DNA of 64,000 nt from an uncultured Lachnospiraceae bacterium (lineage in GTDB: Bacteria > Bacillota > Clostridia > Lachnospirales > Lachnospiraceae). Numbering within the stretch: the stretch's first letter is position 1; each line of letters opens with the position of its first letter. The DNA is taken from contig CAUEYX010000003.1 of assembly GCA_959022495.1 (NCBI GenBank), positions 124,001 to 188,000 on the forward strand, written 5' to 3'. A model generated the notes under the pieces. That model did not search any database, was not told the origin of the DNA, and saw nothing but the letters and a program-made list of their open reading frames with translations. Made by a program: the position numbers and the translations under genes. This document shows positions 15,930 to 23,997 of the stretch, piece after piece.

Positions 15930-16270
15930 GGTTGCTCCGATTGCGGGAAATGCGAAGGAATATCTGGACGATATCGTGCGTTCTATCGGGTTATCGGAGA
16001 CGGATCGGGTTCTTGAAGTGGCTTCCGGCACCTGTGTGTGCGGACGGGCGATTGCTCCCCATCTCCATCAGGTGACTTGTGTGGACGCAACCCCGCTATG
16101 CTTGCGGTGGGACAGGCTGCCCCGGAGGCTCTGCGAGAAACGGAGGATAGAATCGAAACCCTGCGGGATTTTTCCCATGTAAAAAACCGGAGTTTCTCAG
16201 AATTTGAAGCACTGTTCCGTTCCGGTAATATGAAAATCGTAAAGAAAAATTTTTCCGGCAGAGATGGCTT
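15930..16270 (+). pseudogene. Broken SAM-dependent methyltransferase
   Basis: Two overlapping frames carry pieces of a class I methyltransferase. One (from about 15945) reads SIGLSETDRVLEVASGTC and QVTCVDAT, which is motif I and motif II. A frameshift near 16095 moves to PAMLAVGQAAPEAL, and after a deletion LRDFSHVKNRSFSEFEALF gives the C-terminal end. The middle of the domain is missing. Upstream, 15800-15930 includes a short Cys-rich reading (CKECGSRMRCNGCSDCGKC) of uncertain origin. Confidence 0.6.
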
Positions 16271-16289
16271 TTCCTGCTTGGAGTTAAGG

Positions 16290-16480
16290 GGTGAGAGAAT
16301 GGGTGAAGTGAAACGCTGCGGTTGGGTTAATCTGAATAATCCGGCGTACATTCTTGACGTCCGCGGCAATGGCGCTTGCCAAGCTGTGTTTTGATACATT
16401 TTGAGGTAACGCCGGAAATCGTCTGTGCGGCGATCAAGGAAGCAGACGCTTATGGGAAATATTTTCTGGGTGAGTAAGTA
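16290..16480 (+). pseudogene. Truncated 3-methyladenine DNA glycosylase I (tag) fragment
   Basis: Downstream of the methyltransferase remnant, VKRCGWVNLNNPAYI matches the N-terminus of Tag, where the Cys binds zinc. The match stops after about 15 residues and the frame then reads unrelated codons to a TGA near 16394. A further open piece (FEVTPEIVCAAIKEADAYG) follows in another frame up to a stop near 16478 and is not recognised. The fragment adds another alkylation-repair gene to the island, now lost. Confidence 0.5.
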
Positions 16481-16496
16481 GTATGATATTAGATTG

Positions 16497-16541
16497 AAAA
16501 CAGCGGGGAGGATCAAAATATGTGGTCCTCCCTGCTGTTTT
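16497..16541. terminator. Bidirectional terminator
   Basis: A long hairpin with A4 on the left and T4 on the right: AAAACAGCGGGGAGGATCA pairs with the segment ending CCTCCCTGCTGTTTT at 16541. It closes the repair island on the plus strand and uxuB on the minus strand. Confidence 0.85.
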
Positions 16542-16574
16542 ATGACTGTTTGGTTATGACTCTAAGCCTGAATG

Positions 16575-18185
16575 TTATACGTATTTCTCAAGCGCCGCGC
16601 GCACGGCGCCTGGTCCCTGGATCATCTCTGTGAAGTACCGGCACACCAGATTGGCGAGCCCGGCCTCAAAGAGATTCACGCCGAAGATCTCCTGATTCTC
16701 AAGAAGAGGCCTTAAAAGTTCCTCCGCGTTGATTTCATCGCCAAGGCGGACGGACGCCACATATGGGCATACAGTATCCAGCAGCGGGTCAGGGCTTAAC
16801 TCAAACGGTTCGCCATTGTCATTGACTGCCATCAGATAGCGTATCCATCCGGCGTATACAAGGGGGATGCACTTCAAGTCTGACACATCCAGTTTCTCCG
16901 AGCGCATATATGCCTTGACAGTCTCTCCGAACCGGATCGGCAGTTTCTGGGATGTATCCGTGGCAATGCGCTGGGGCGTATCCGGCATGAAAGGATTGGG
17001 AACGCGGACATTCAGCACCGTGTCAATGAATTCTTTCGGGTCGAGGATGCCCGGATTTACAACAACAGGAAGCCCTTCCTTATAGCCGATGGTCTCCACC
17101 AGTTTTTTAAGCACCGGGTCGCTCATTTCTTTGGAAATCAGGTCATAACCCAGCAGGCATCCGAATACAGCCAGCGCGGTATGCAGTGGGTTTAAACAGG
17201 TGCACACCTTCATTTTCTCTACCTTATCCACGGTTTCCCGGTCTGTGAAGATGAAACCGCCCTTCTCCAGCGCGGGCCTTCCGTTGGGGAAGCGGTCCTC
17301 GATCACGAGATATTCGCTTTCTTCAGCATTGACAAAAGGTGCGGCGTAAGTTTTCTTTGTGGTGATTACGGGGTCCAGTCCTTCGATCCCGTCTTTCTTT
17401 AACAGCGCTTCCACGGAAGGGTCGGGGCGGGGAGTGATTTTGTCAATCATGGTCCACGGGAAAGAGACCCTGCCTGGATCTGTCACGTAGGAGAGAAATC
17501 CTTCTTTAGCGGTGCCGTTTTCTTCCCAGGCCTTCGCAAAGGCCGTCACCGCGGCTTGGAGTTTGTCTCCATTGTGCGAACAGTTATCCATGCTGACCAT
17601 GGCAATGGGGGTTCCGCCTGCGGCATATCTCGCGTGGAGAAGGGACGTTACTTTTCCCATATAGCTGTCTGGTTTTTCCGGGCCGTTCTCCATATCCGCT
17701 GTCACATCAGCAGGCTGGACGCCCCTGCCGTCTGTCAGGCTGTATCCTTTCTCTGTGATGGTGAAGGACGCCATCTGGAGGGAAGAGGCGGAGAAAATTT
17801 CTCTGAGCCGGGCGAACTGCTCCTCGTTTTTCGAATCCAGCACAAGGGATTCTGCCACACTGCCCACCACGGTCTTTTCCACACTGCCGTCCGCCTTGAG
17901 TGTTACAAGGATGCTCAGGTCATCGTGGGGATGGTTCATCTTTTCAATCAGCTCGTAATCATATCCTTCCGCGGCAATCAGGCCCCGGTCAAGGTCTCCG
18001 CTGTTTAAGAGGTTCTGTACCACCGCTGCCTGGAAGGCGCGGAAGATATTCCCCGCTCCAAAATGAATCCAGAAGGGTGCCTCTTTAGCCGTTTTTGAAA
18101 CTTTACCGCGGTTATATTTCGGAAGCTGATAGCCGGCGGATTCCCATTTTTCCCGGTCTTTCAGCCCGTTTTCGCTTAACTGCAT
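16575..18185 (-). CDS. uxuB: Mannitol dehydrogenase family oxidoreductase, probable fructuronate reductase
   Basis: A 536-residue NAD-dependent polyol dehydrogenase. The N-terminal Rossmann part holds HFGAGNIFRAF, and the C-terminal helical domain holds the catalytic K-x5-N-x2-H pattern in KVCTCLNPLH. Next to uxuA it most likely reduces D-fructuronate to D-mannonate in glucuronate breakdown, the step before dehydration. ATG at 18185 follows AGGCAGGAA; a TTG six bases earlier is also open. It is 53 bases downstream of uxuA in the same operon. Tagaturonate reductase is the main alternative. Confidence 0.85.
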   Translation of the reverse strand: MQLSENGLKDREKWESAGYQLPKYNRGKVSKTAKEAPFWIHFGAGNIFRAFQAAVVQNLLNSGDLDRGLIAAEGYDYELIEKMNHPHDDLSILVTLKADGSVEKTVVGSVAESLVLDSKNEEQFARLREIFSASSLQMASFTITEKGYSLTDGRGVQPADVTADMENGPEKPDSYMGKVTSLLHARYAAGGTPIAMVSMDNCSHNGDKLQAAVTAFAKAWEENGTAKEGFLSYVTDPGRVSFPWTMIDKITPRPDPSVEALLKKDGIEGLDPVITTKKTYAAPFVNAEESEYLVIEDRFPNGRPALEKGGFIFTDRETVDKVEKMKVCTCLNPLHTALAVFGCLLGYDLISKEMSDPVLKKLVETIGYKEGLPVVVNPGILDPKEFIDTVLNVRVPNPFMPDTPQRIATDTSQKLPIRFGETVKAYMRSEKLDVSDLKCIPLVYAGWIRYLMAVNDNGEPFELSPDPLLDTVCPYVASVRLGDEINAEELLRPLLENQEIFGVNLFEAGLANLVCRYFTEMIQGPGAVRAALEKYV

Positions 18186-18238
18186 CTTCAATTCCTGCCT
18201 TTCTTTTTCTGTGTTTTTTTGGTTCCGGCTTTTGATAG

Positions 18239-19312
18239 TTATTTTTTGCTTTCGCTCTTTTCGATAGCTTCCCAGAGCCCGTTTAAGTATGCCGCTCCAA
18301 GCGCGCGGTCGTACAGCCCGTATCCCGGCATCGCGACTTCGTCCCAGATCATGCGTCCGTGGTCCGGGCGGATCGGTCCGTCAAAACCGATATCATACAG
18401 TGCCTTCATAATCTCGTACATATCGAATGTACCGTCTGATGACAGGTGAGCGGCCTCTTCGAAATCCGTAGGAGAGTTGAATTTCAGGTTGCGCACATGC
18501 GCGAAATGGATTCTGCCCTTCAGCGAGCGGATCATATCCGGCAGGTCGTTTTCCAGGTTGGTCCCGTAAGAGCCTGAGCAGAAGGTGACACCGTTGTGCG
18601 GGTCATCCACCATTTTCATCATGCGCAGAATATTTTCTTTGTTAATAATAATGCGGGGAAGCCCGAACACGCTCCATGCGGGGTCGTCCGGATGGATGGC
18701 CATATAGATGTCATACTCATTACATACCGGCATGATCCGCTCAAGGAAGTATTTCAGGCTGGCAAATAATTTCTCATCGTCGATATCCTTGTACATTTCA
18801 AAGAGCTCTTTTACGTGAGCCATGCGCTCCGGCTCCCAGCCGGGCATTACGGTACCGTTCATATCACCGGAGATGGAGTCGAACATCTTCTCCGGGTCCA
18901 GAGCGTCCACCGCTTCCTGGGTATAGGCAAGGACCGTGGAGCCGTCAGGCCGCTTTCTTGCCAGCTCGGTTCTCGTCCAGTCGAACACAGGCATAAAATT
19001 ATAGCATACAAGGTGAATATCTTCCTCACCCAGGTTTTTCAGAGTCTCTATATAGTTGTCGATGTACTTGTCCCGGTCAGCGGCTCCTGTCTTAATTGCG
19101 TCGTGTACATTTACGCTCTCAATGCCGGATACATGGAGCCCCGCGGCAGCCACTTCTTCTTTCATGGCGCGGATGCGCTCCCTGCTCCATACCTCCCCGG
19201 GGGCTGTGTCGTAGAGTGTGGTGATAACCCCGGTAACGCCCGGGATCTGTCGGATCTGCTGTAAGGTAACCGTGTCAAAGTCAGAACCGTACCATCTGAG
19301 TGTCATTTCCAT
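18239..19312 (-). CDS. uxuA: Mannonate dehydratase
   Basis: A 357-residue TIM-barrel enzyme of the UxuA family that converts D-mannonate to 2-keto-3-deoxygluconate using a divalent metal. Typical segments are LRWYGSDFDTVTLQQIRQIP at the start, HLVCYNFMPVFDWTRTEL, AIHPDDPAW and the metal-site region GTNLENDLPDMI...FAHVRN. AAGGAG lies nine bases before the ATG. It is the first gene of the uxuAB unit, divergent from an AraC regulator, which suggests inducible hexuronate use. No kdgK/kdgA partner or transporter lies in the window. Confidence 0.92.
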   Translation of the reverse strand: MEMTLRWYGSDFDTVTLQQIRQIPGVTGVITTLYDTAPGEVWSRERIRAMKEEVAAAGLHVSGIESVNVHDAIKTGAADRDKYIDNYIETLKNLGEEDIHLVCYNFMPVFDWTRTELARKRPDGSTVLAYTQEAVDALDPEKMFDSISGDMNGTVMPGWEPERMAHVKELFEMYKDIDDEKLFASLKYFLERIMPVCNEYDIYMAIHPDDPAWSVFGLPRIIINKENILRMMKMVDDPHNGVTFCSGSYGTNLENDLPDMIRSLKGRIHFAHVRNLKFNSPTDFEEAAHLSSDGTFDMYEIMKALYDIGFDGPIRPDHGRMIWDEVAMPGYGLYDRALGAAYLNGLWEAIEKSESKK

Positions 19313-19420
19313 TTTTTGTGTCTCCTTTCAGGTAAATCAGCGGCCGCGGATTGTTTGGCGCAGTGACAGCCCGCGGCCGGCTCTTTCTGAGATTTATTAT
19401 AGAAAAAACAGCCAGAGACA

Positions 19421-19480
19421 CAATTGCGCGGATTGTTGTTTATATTGCAAAAATTGCGCATGATACTGGTTGCGCGGATG
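19421..19480. promoter_or_regulatory. Three TTGCGC direct repeats between uxuA and the AraC gene
   Basis: TTGCGC occurs at 19424-19429, 19454-19459 and 19470-19475, each followed by G or A, with TTGCAA at 19445. The 212-bp divergent intergenic region contains little else. They are plausible binding sites for the AraC regulator. Confidence 0.45.
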
Positions 19481-19524
19481 AATAGAAAGGGGTATATTGT
19501 ATTTAGACAGGAAAGGGGCATGTT

Positions 19525-20406
19525 ATGAAAAAAAATCTCCAGACCAGGTTCAGTACCAGGCAGTATATGCTTTCCAGAGACTTTGAGATCTACTATTATA
19601 AAGACAATTCACTGCCCGGGGTGGACAGCCATACACACGACTATTATGAATTCTATTTCTTTTTGGAAGGGGACGTATCCATTGAAATATCCGGCAGAGT
19701 ATATCCGCTGCGGTACGGGGATGTGGTGCTGGTTCCTCCGGGTACACCGCATCAGCCGTTTATCCGGGACAGCAGAGCGCCCTACCGGCGGTTCGTATTC
19801 TGGATCACCCGGGAATACCTGAACCGGATGATGGAGTCCTCTGTGGCTTACGGCTATCTGATGCAGTATGTCCAGACGAAAGGGGAATACATCTTCCACA
19901 ACAGCCGGATTGGTTTTAATGAGATACAGACAAAAGTATTCCGTCTGATCGAGGAGACAAGGGGAAACCGGTTTGGAAGAGAGGCCAGGATCTCCCTGTG
20001 CGTCAGCGATCTGGTGCTGCATCTGAATCGCATCGTTTACGAACAGAAGCATGAGAAGCATCCCCGGGCCGAGCAGTCTCTGTATGAGAATCTCACGGAC
20101 TATATCGGGGAACATTTGGATGAGGAACTTTCATTGGACAGCCTGGCAGGAGAATTTTATGTGAGCAAGTATCACATTGCCCATGTGTTCAAAGATCATA
20201 TCGGGATCTCCATCCATCAGTACATTATGAAGAAACGGCTTTCCGCATGCCGCGACGCGATCCGGAATGGGATTAAGATTACGGAAGCGTACCTGATGTA
20301 TGGCTTTAAAGATTATTCCGTATTCTTTCGGGCGTTTAAAAAGGAGTATGGAATGTCCCCGAGAGAGTGGCAGGAAATAAACAGAAAGATGCTCCCGGAT
20401 ACATAA
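19525..20406 (+). CDS. AraC family transcriptional regulator (cupin sensor)
   Basis: A 293-residue regulator. The N-terminal cupin domain has the ligand-pocket pattern HTHDYYEFYFFLEGD and VPPGTPHQP; the C-terminal 100 residues hold two helix-turn-helix motifs (LSLDSLAGEFYVSKYHIAHV and the ITEAYLMYGFKDYSVFFRAF region). It is divergent from uxuA across a region with repeated TTGCGC sites, so it most likely activates uxuAB in response to a hexuronate intermediate. GAAAGGGG precedes the ATG. Confidence 0.9.
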   Translation: MKKNLQTRFSTRQYMLSRDFEIYYYKDNSLPGVDSHTHDYYEFYFFLEGDVSIEISGRVYPLRYGDVVLVPPGTPHQPFIRDSRAPYRRFVFWITREYLNRMMESSVAYGYLMQYVQTKGEYIFHNSRIGFNEIQTKVFRLIEETRGNRFGREARISLCVSDLVLHLNRIVYEQKHEKHPRAEQSLYENLTDYIGEHLDEELSLDSLAGEFYVSKYHIAHVFKDHIGISIHQYIMKKRLSACRDAIRNGIKITEAYLMYGFKDYSVFFRAFKKEYGMSPREWQEINRKMLPDT

Positions 20407-20526
20407 GGATGCGCAGAAAAATAAAGGAAAATCATACAGGGAAGAGATGGGATACCGGGAAATTTGAGATAGTATCCGCCCTTGATCTGTGATAGAATAA
20501 GCGGGAGTAAGAAAGCGGGGATAAGA

Positions 20527-21066
20527 ATGGGATTCACACATTTTGATGAAAATGGAAAAGCTGTCATGGTGGATGTGACAGGCAAGAATGAAACCGCCCG
20601 GGAGGCCCGGGCTTCAGGAAAAATCACCGTGAGCAGGGAAGTCTTCCTTGCCGTCCGGGAAGGCACAGTAGGTAAGGGTGATGTGCTGGGAGTGGCAGCC
20701 ACAGCGGGGATTATGGGAGCGAAGCGCACCGCGGATCTGATTCCCATGTGCCATATCCTGCCTATCACGAACTGCAGGATCAATTTTGACATGGATGAGG
20801 ATGCGTGCGCAATTTACTGCAGCTGTATTGTAAAAGTGACCGGGAAGACCGGGGTGGAGATGGAGGCGCTCACCGGGGTGAGTGTTGCCCTTCTGACCAT
20901 TTATGATATGTGCAAAGCAATGGATAAATCCATGGAGATCGGGGAGATCTATCTTGTGCATAAGACCGGGGGAAAGAGCGAGGATGTATCAAACGGGCTG
21001 CGCAGGGACAGGGAAAAAGACACAGGCGGCCGCGGACGGGCAGGGCGGGAACTGGATATACTTTAG
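20527..21066 (+). CDS. moaC: Cyclic pyranopterin monophosphate synthase
   Basis: A 179-residue enzyme of molybdenum cofactor synthesis, acting after MoaA to form cPMP. It has the MoaC opening FTHFDENGKAVMVDVTGK, the active-site stretch IPMCHILPIT and the region TGKTGVEMEALTGVSVALLT. The C-terminal 20 residues are basic and extra to the core. ATG at 20527 matches the normal MoaC start; upstream in-frame codons lack homology. It leads a moaC-mogA-moaA-MOSC cluster. The gap 20407-20526 has no clear riboswitch. Confidence 0.93.
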   Translation: MGFTHFDENGKAVMVDVTGKNETAREARASGKITVSREVFLAVREGTVGKGDVLGVAATAGIMGAKRTADLIPMCHILPITNCRINFDMDEDACAIYCSCIVKVTGKTGVEMEALTGVSVALLTIYDMCKAMDKSMEIGEIYLVHKTGGKSEDVSNGLRRDREKDTGGRGRAGRELDIL

Positions 21067-21129
21067 ACATGGTTACAAAATGTGCAGAAAAATAAAGAAA
21101 AAACCGGGGAAAGGAGAAGAATACAGCGG

Positions 21130-21630
21130 ATGGAAGAATACAGATGGAAAGCAGCGGTTGTGACGCTGAGTGATAAAGGGTACGCCGGCGAGCGGGAAGA
21201 TAAGAGTGGTCCTCTTGTATGCGGGATGCTGGCGGAAGCCGGGTATGACGTGAGAAAGGTACTTCTTCTCCCGGATGAAAAAGAAGAAATAAAAAGGTGT
21301 CTTTGTTCGCTTTGTGATGATGATAAACTTGATATTGTGTTTACAACAGGAGGGACAGGATTCTCGCCGAGAGACTGCGCGCCTGAGGCGTCCCTGGAGG
21401 CGGCGGACAGGAACGCGCCTGGAATCGCGGAGGCCATGCGGCTTGCCTCCCTCAAAGTGACACCGCGGGCTATGTTGAGCCGGGGGGTATCCGTGATCCG
21501 CGGGCAGACACTGATTATCAACCTGCCGGGGAGCCCCAAGGCAGCCAGGGAAAATTTAGAGGCTGTGCTGCCGTCGCTGGACCATGGACTTGCCATACTG
21601 ACCGGAAGGGCGGGAGAGTGCGCGCAATGA
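21130..21630 (+). CDS. mogA: Molybdopterin adenylyltransferase (MogA/MoaB family)
   Basis: A 166-residue protein of the MogA/MoaB fold that adenylates molybdopterin before metal insertion. Recognisable parts are AAVVTLSDKGYAGEREDKSG, VFTTGGTGFSPRDCAPEA (the substrate-binding TGGTG loop) and LIINLPGSPKAARENL. ATG at 21130 fits the family length; the GTG at 21082 has no SD. The stop overlaps the moaA start (ATGA), coupling translation. MoaB and MogA are hard to separate by eye, so the symbol is approximate. Confidence 0.88.
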   Translation: MEEYRWKAAVVTLSDKGYAGEREDKSGPLVCGMLAEAGYDVRKVLLLPDEKEEIKRCLCSLCDDDKLDIVFTTGGTGFSPRDCAPEASLEAADRNAPGIAEAMRLASLKVTPRAMLSRGVSVIRGQTLIINLPGSPKAARENLEAVLPSLDHGLAILTGRAGECAQ

Positions 21631-22619
21631 GAGATCAGTTTGGCAGAACCATTGATTATATGAGAGTGTCCGTGACCGACCGCTGCAATCTGCGGTGCGT
21701 GTACTGCATGCCCGCGGAAGGGGTGCCTTATGTTCCCCATCGTGAGATTCTTGATTTTGATGAGATTACAAGGATCTGCAGGATTGGCGCGGAATTGGGG
21801 ATCAAAAAGCTGAAACTGACCGGAGGGGAGCCTCTGGTACGGAAGGGACTTGCGGACCTCCTTGGAATGCTGAAAAAGGTCCCGGGGATTGAGCAGGTGA
21901 CATTGACGACGAATGGTACACTTTTAAAGGAACAGATAAATCGATTCGTTTCGAATGGCTTGGATTATGTCAATATCAGTCTTGACACACTGGACCCTGA
22001 GCGCTACCGTGAAGTGACCAGAGGGGGCAGTGTGGAAAAAGCACTGGAAGGGCTGCAGGCCGCGGCAGAATACAGGGGGCTGGGCGTGAAAGTGAACTGC
22101 GTGCCTTTGAAGGAAGCAGACGATGAGGAGTATATCCGTCTCGCGCGGTTCGCGGAAGAAGGAAAAGCAGATGTGCGCTTCATTGAGATGATGCCCATTG
22201 GAATGGGGAAGAGTTTTGAAGGGCGCAGCGGAGAGGATATCTGCGCTGTATTATCACGGGTGTACGGAAAGCCGGAAGTGTACAGCGGGCGTTTGGGAAA
22301 CGGTCCGGCTGTGTATGTGCGGTTTCCGGGATTTCGGAAGTACATTGGATTCATCAGCGCGGTATCCCATCAGTTCTGCGGCGGCTGCAACCGTATTCGG
22401 CTGACAGCGGAAGGATATTTAAAACCCTGCCTCCAGTACGGGGAAGGGGCGGACTTACGAGCTTTGCTCCGAAACGGTGCCGAAGATGAAGGAATCCGGG
22501 CAGCGATGGAGAGGACGATTTATGAAAAACCACCCTGCCACCAGTTTACTGGCCCGGGCAGCGGCCGGCAGAGAGAGCGGACACTGGAGACAAAAGAGAT
22601 GTCCAGGATTGGAGGCTGA
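21627..22619 (+). CDS. moaA: GTP 3',8-cyclase (radical SAM)
   Basis: A 330-residue radical SAM enzyme that begins molybdopterin synthesis from GTP. The N-terminal cluster motif is DRCNLRCVYCMP, and the C-terminal second iron-sulfur cluster is held by CGGCNRIRLTAEGYLKPC. The protein ends in Gly-Gly, the conserved tail that enters the active site. ATG at 21627 overlaps the mogA stop. moaD, moaE, moeA and molybdate transport genes are absent from the window, so the pathway must be completed elsewhere. Confidence 0.95.
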   Translation: MRDQFGRTIDYMRVSVTDRCNLRCVYCMPAEGVPYVPHREILDFDEITRICRIGAELGIKKLKLTGGEPLVRKGLADLLGMLKKVPGIEQVTLTTNGTLLKEQINRFVSNGLDYVNISLDTLDPERYREVTRGGSVEKALEGLQAAAEYRGLGVKVNCVPLKEADDEEYIRLARFAEEGKADVRFIEMMPIGMGKSFEGRSGEDICAVLSRVYGKPEVYSGRLGNGPAVYVRFPGFRKYIGFISAVSHQFCGGCNRIRLTAEGYLKPCLQYGEGADLRALLRNGAEDEGIRAAMERTIYEKPPCHQFTGPGSGRQRERTLETKEMSRIGG

Positions 22620-22625
22620 AGTGAT

Positions 22626-23066
22626 ATGATGGGAAAGGTTGCCGCAGTCTGCACAAGCCCTGCGAAGGGCACGCAGAAGCAGAATATGGGGGAAGGTATT
22701 TTTATTGAAGATTACGGTATCCAGGGTGACGCCCACGCAGGAGCGTGGCACCGCCAGGTCAGCCTTCTCTCCTGGGAGAAGATTGAAGAATTCCGCGCAA
22801 AAGGCGCGGAGGTGGAAGACGGAGCCTTCGGGGAGAACCTTGTGGTCAGTGGGATTGATTTCAGCGCCCTCCCGGCTGGCACGCGTCTCTGCTGTAATGA
22901 TGTGATACTGGAAATAACACAGATCGGCAAGGAATGTCATCACGGCTGTCAGATATTTCAGAAAATGGGAGACTGCATAATGCCCAGGGAGGGTGTGTTT
23001 GCTAAAGTGATCCGAGGCGGAGTCATCCGGGCAGGTGATGAGATGAAGGTGGAAAAGTATGAGTAG
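22626..23066 (+). CDS. MOSC domain protein
   Basis: A 146-residue stand-alone MOSC domain, related to the C-terminus of molybdenum cofactor sulfurases. Seen are GIQGDAHAGAWHRQVSLLSW, GAFGENLVVSGID and GKECHHGCQIFQKMGDCIM; the Cys in the last segment is the expected sulfur or cofactor ligand. It lies six bases after moaA and overlaps the next gene by eight. Such proteins are thought to handle sulfide or the cofactor for molybdoenzymes; the exact reaction is unproven. Confidence 0.9.
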   Translation: MMGKVAAVCTSPAKGTQKQNMGEGIFIEDYGIQGDAHAGAWHRQVSLLSWEKIEEFRAKGAEVEDGAFGENLVVSGIDFSALPAGTRLCCNDVILEITQIGKECHHGCQIFQKMGDCIMPREGVFAKVIRGGVIRAGDEMKVEKYE

Positions 23067-23997
23067 AGCCAGAGTGTTTTATAGAAAAGTGTGTATCCTG
23101 TTCTGTCTGACAACATGGATTGCAGCATCCCTCACAGCTTGTTCTGGACAGGTCCGGCAGACCGGGGCGGATCTGGCGGAGGAGACCGATTCACAGAAAA
23201 ACGAGGAAAAGGGAACGTATACATTCCAGGATGTAGAGGGGAATGAGTATGAAGCCAGTCTGCTTTCGGGGGTTCCCCGCTGTACCTATGATTTCTCATA
23301 TCTGAAGACCGATGAGGAGACCGGGTACAAGAGTTACCATGATGAGGAAAACGGAGTTACAGCCCGGTTTGGAATCGACGTGTCAGAGTTTCAGGGAGAA
23401 GAGATCGACTGGCAGCAGGTGAAGGACAGCGGTGTGGAGTTTGTTCTGATCCGTCTGGGCTACCGGGCATATGGGGAGACCGGGGAACTGGTGATGGATG
23501 CCATGTACGAGCAGAATATGGAAGGAGCGCTGGACGCCGGGCTGGATGTGGGGGTCTATTTTTTCTCACAGGCTGTCAGCGGCGCGGAGGCTGTGGAGGA
23601 AGCGGAGTTCGTGTTGAAACATGTGAAACCCTATGAGATAACCGGACCGGTTGTCTGCGACACGGAGGAGATCAAATGGGACGCGGCCCGCACGGATGTG
23701 AATTCGGATAAGGATTTTACCAATTACTGCAAGGTGTTCTGTGACACTGTGGAACAGGCCGGATATGACGCTATGATCTACTCAAACATGAAGTGGATGG
23801 CATTTACCCTTGATATGGAAGCACTTACGGAGTATGATTTCTGGTACGCGGATTATCATGAGATTCCCCAGTGCCCTTATGATTATGAGATCTGGCAGTA
23901 CAGCGAGACCGGGGCAGTTCCGGGGATTCACGCGAACGTGGACCTGAATCTATGGTTTCAGAAAGAAAGCGGAAAACAGGAGGACAATAAAGGATGA
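23059..23997 (+). CDS. GH25 lysozyme-like lipoprotein
   Basis: A 312-residue exported protein. The signal peptide ends in a lipobox LTAC, so Cys28 should be lipidated. After an acidic linker, residues 105-300 form a GH25 muramidase domain with FGIDVSEFQGEEIDW (catalytic Asp), VLIRLGYRAYG and GPVVCDTEEI. It would cleave the glycan strands of peptidoglycan at the membrane surface. It overlaps MOSC upstream and prmA downstream (ATGA), an odd placement between cofactor and translation genes. Confidence 0.9.
   Translation: MSRARVFYRKVCILFCLTTWIAASLTACSGQVRQTGADLAEETDSQKNEEKGTYTFQDVEGNEYEASLLSGVPRCTYDFSYLKTDEETGYKSYHDEENGVTARFGIDVSEFQGEEIDWQQVKDSGVEFVLIRLGYRAYGETGELVMDAMYEQNMEGALDAGLDVGVYFFSQAVSGAEAVEEAEFVLKHVKPYEITGPVVCDTEEIKWDAARTDVNSDKDFTNYCKVFCDTVEQAGYDAMIYSNMKWMAFTLDMEALTEYDFWYADYHEIPQCPYDYEIWQYSETGAVPGIHANVDLNLWFQKESGKQEDNKG

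Noticed and set aside
20407..20526. Molybdenum cofactor riboswitch upstream of moaC
   Set aside because: The gap is short and no convincing conserved helices were seen, so it is not reported as a feature.
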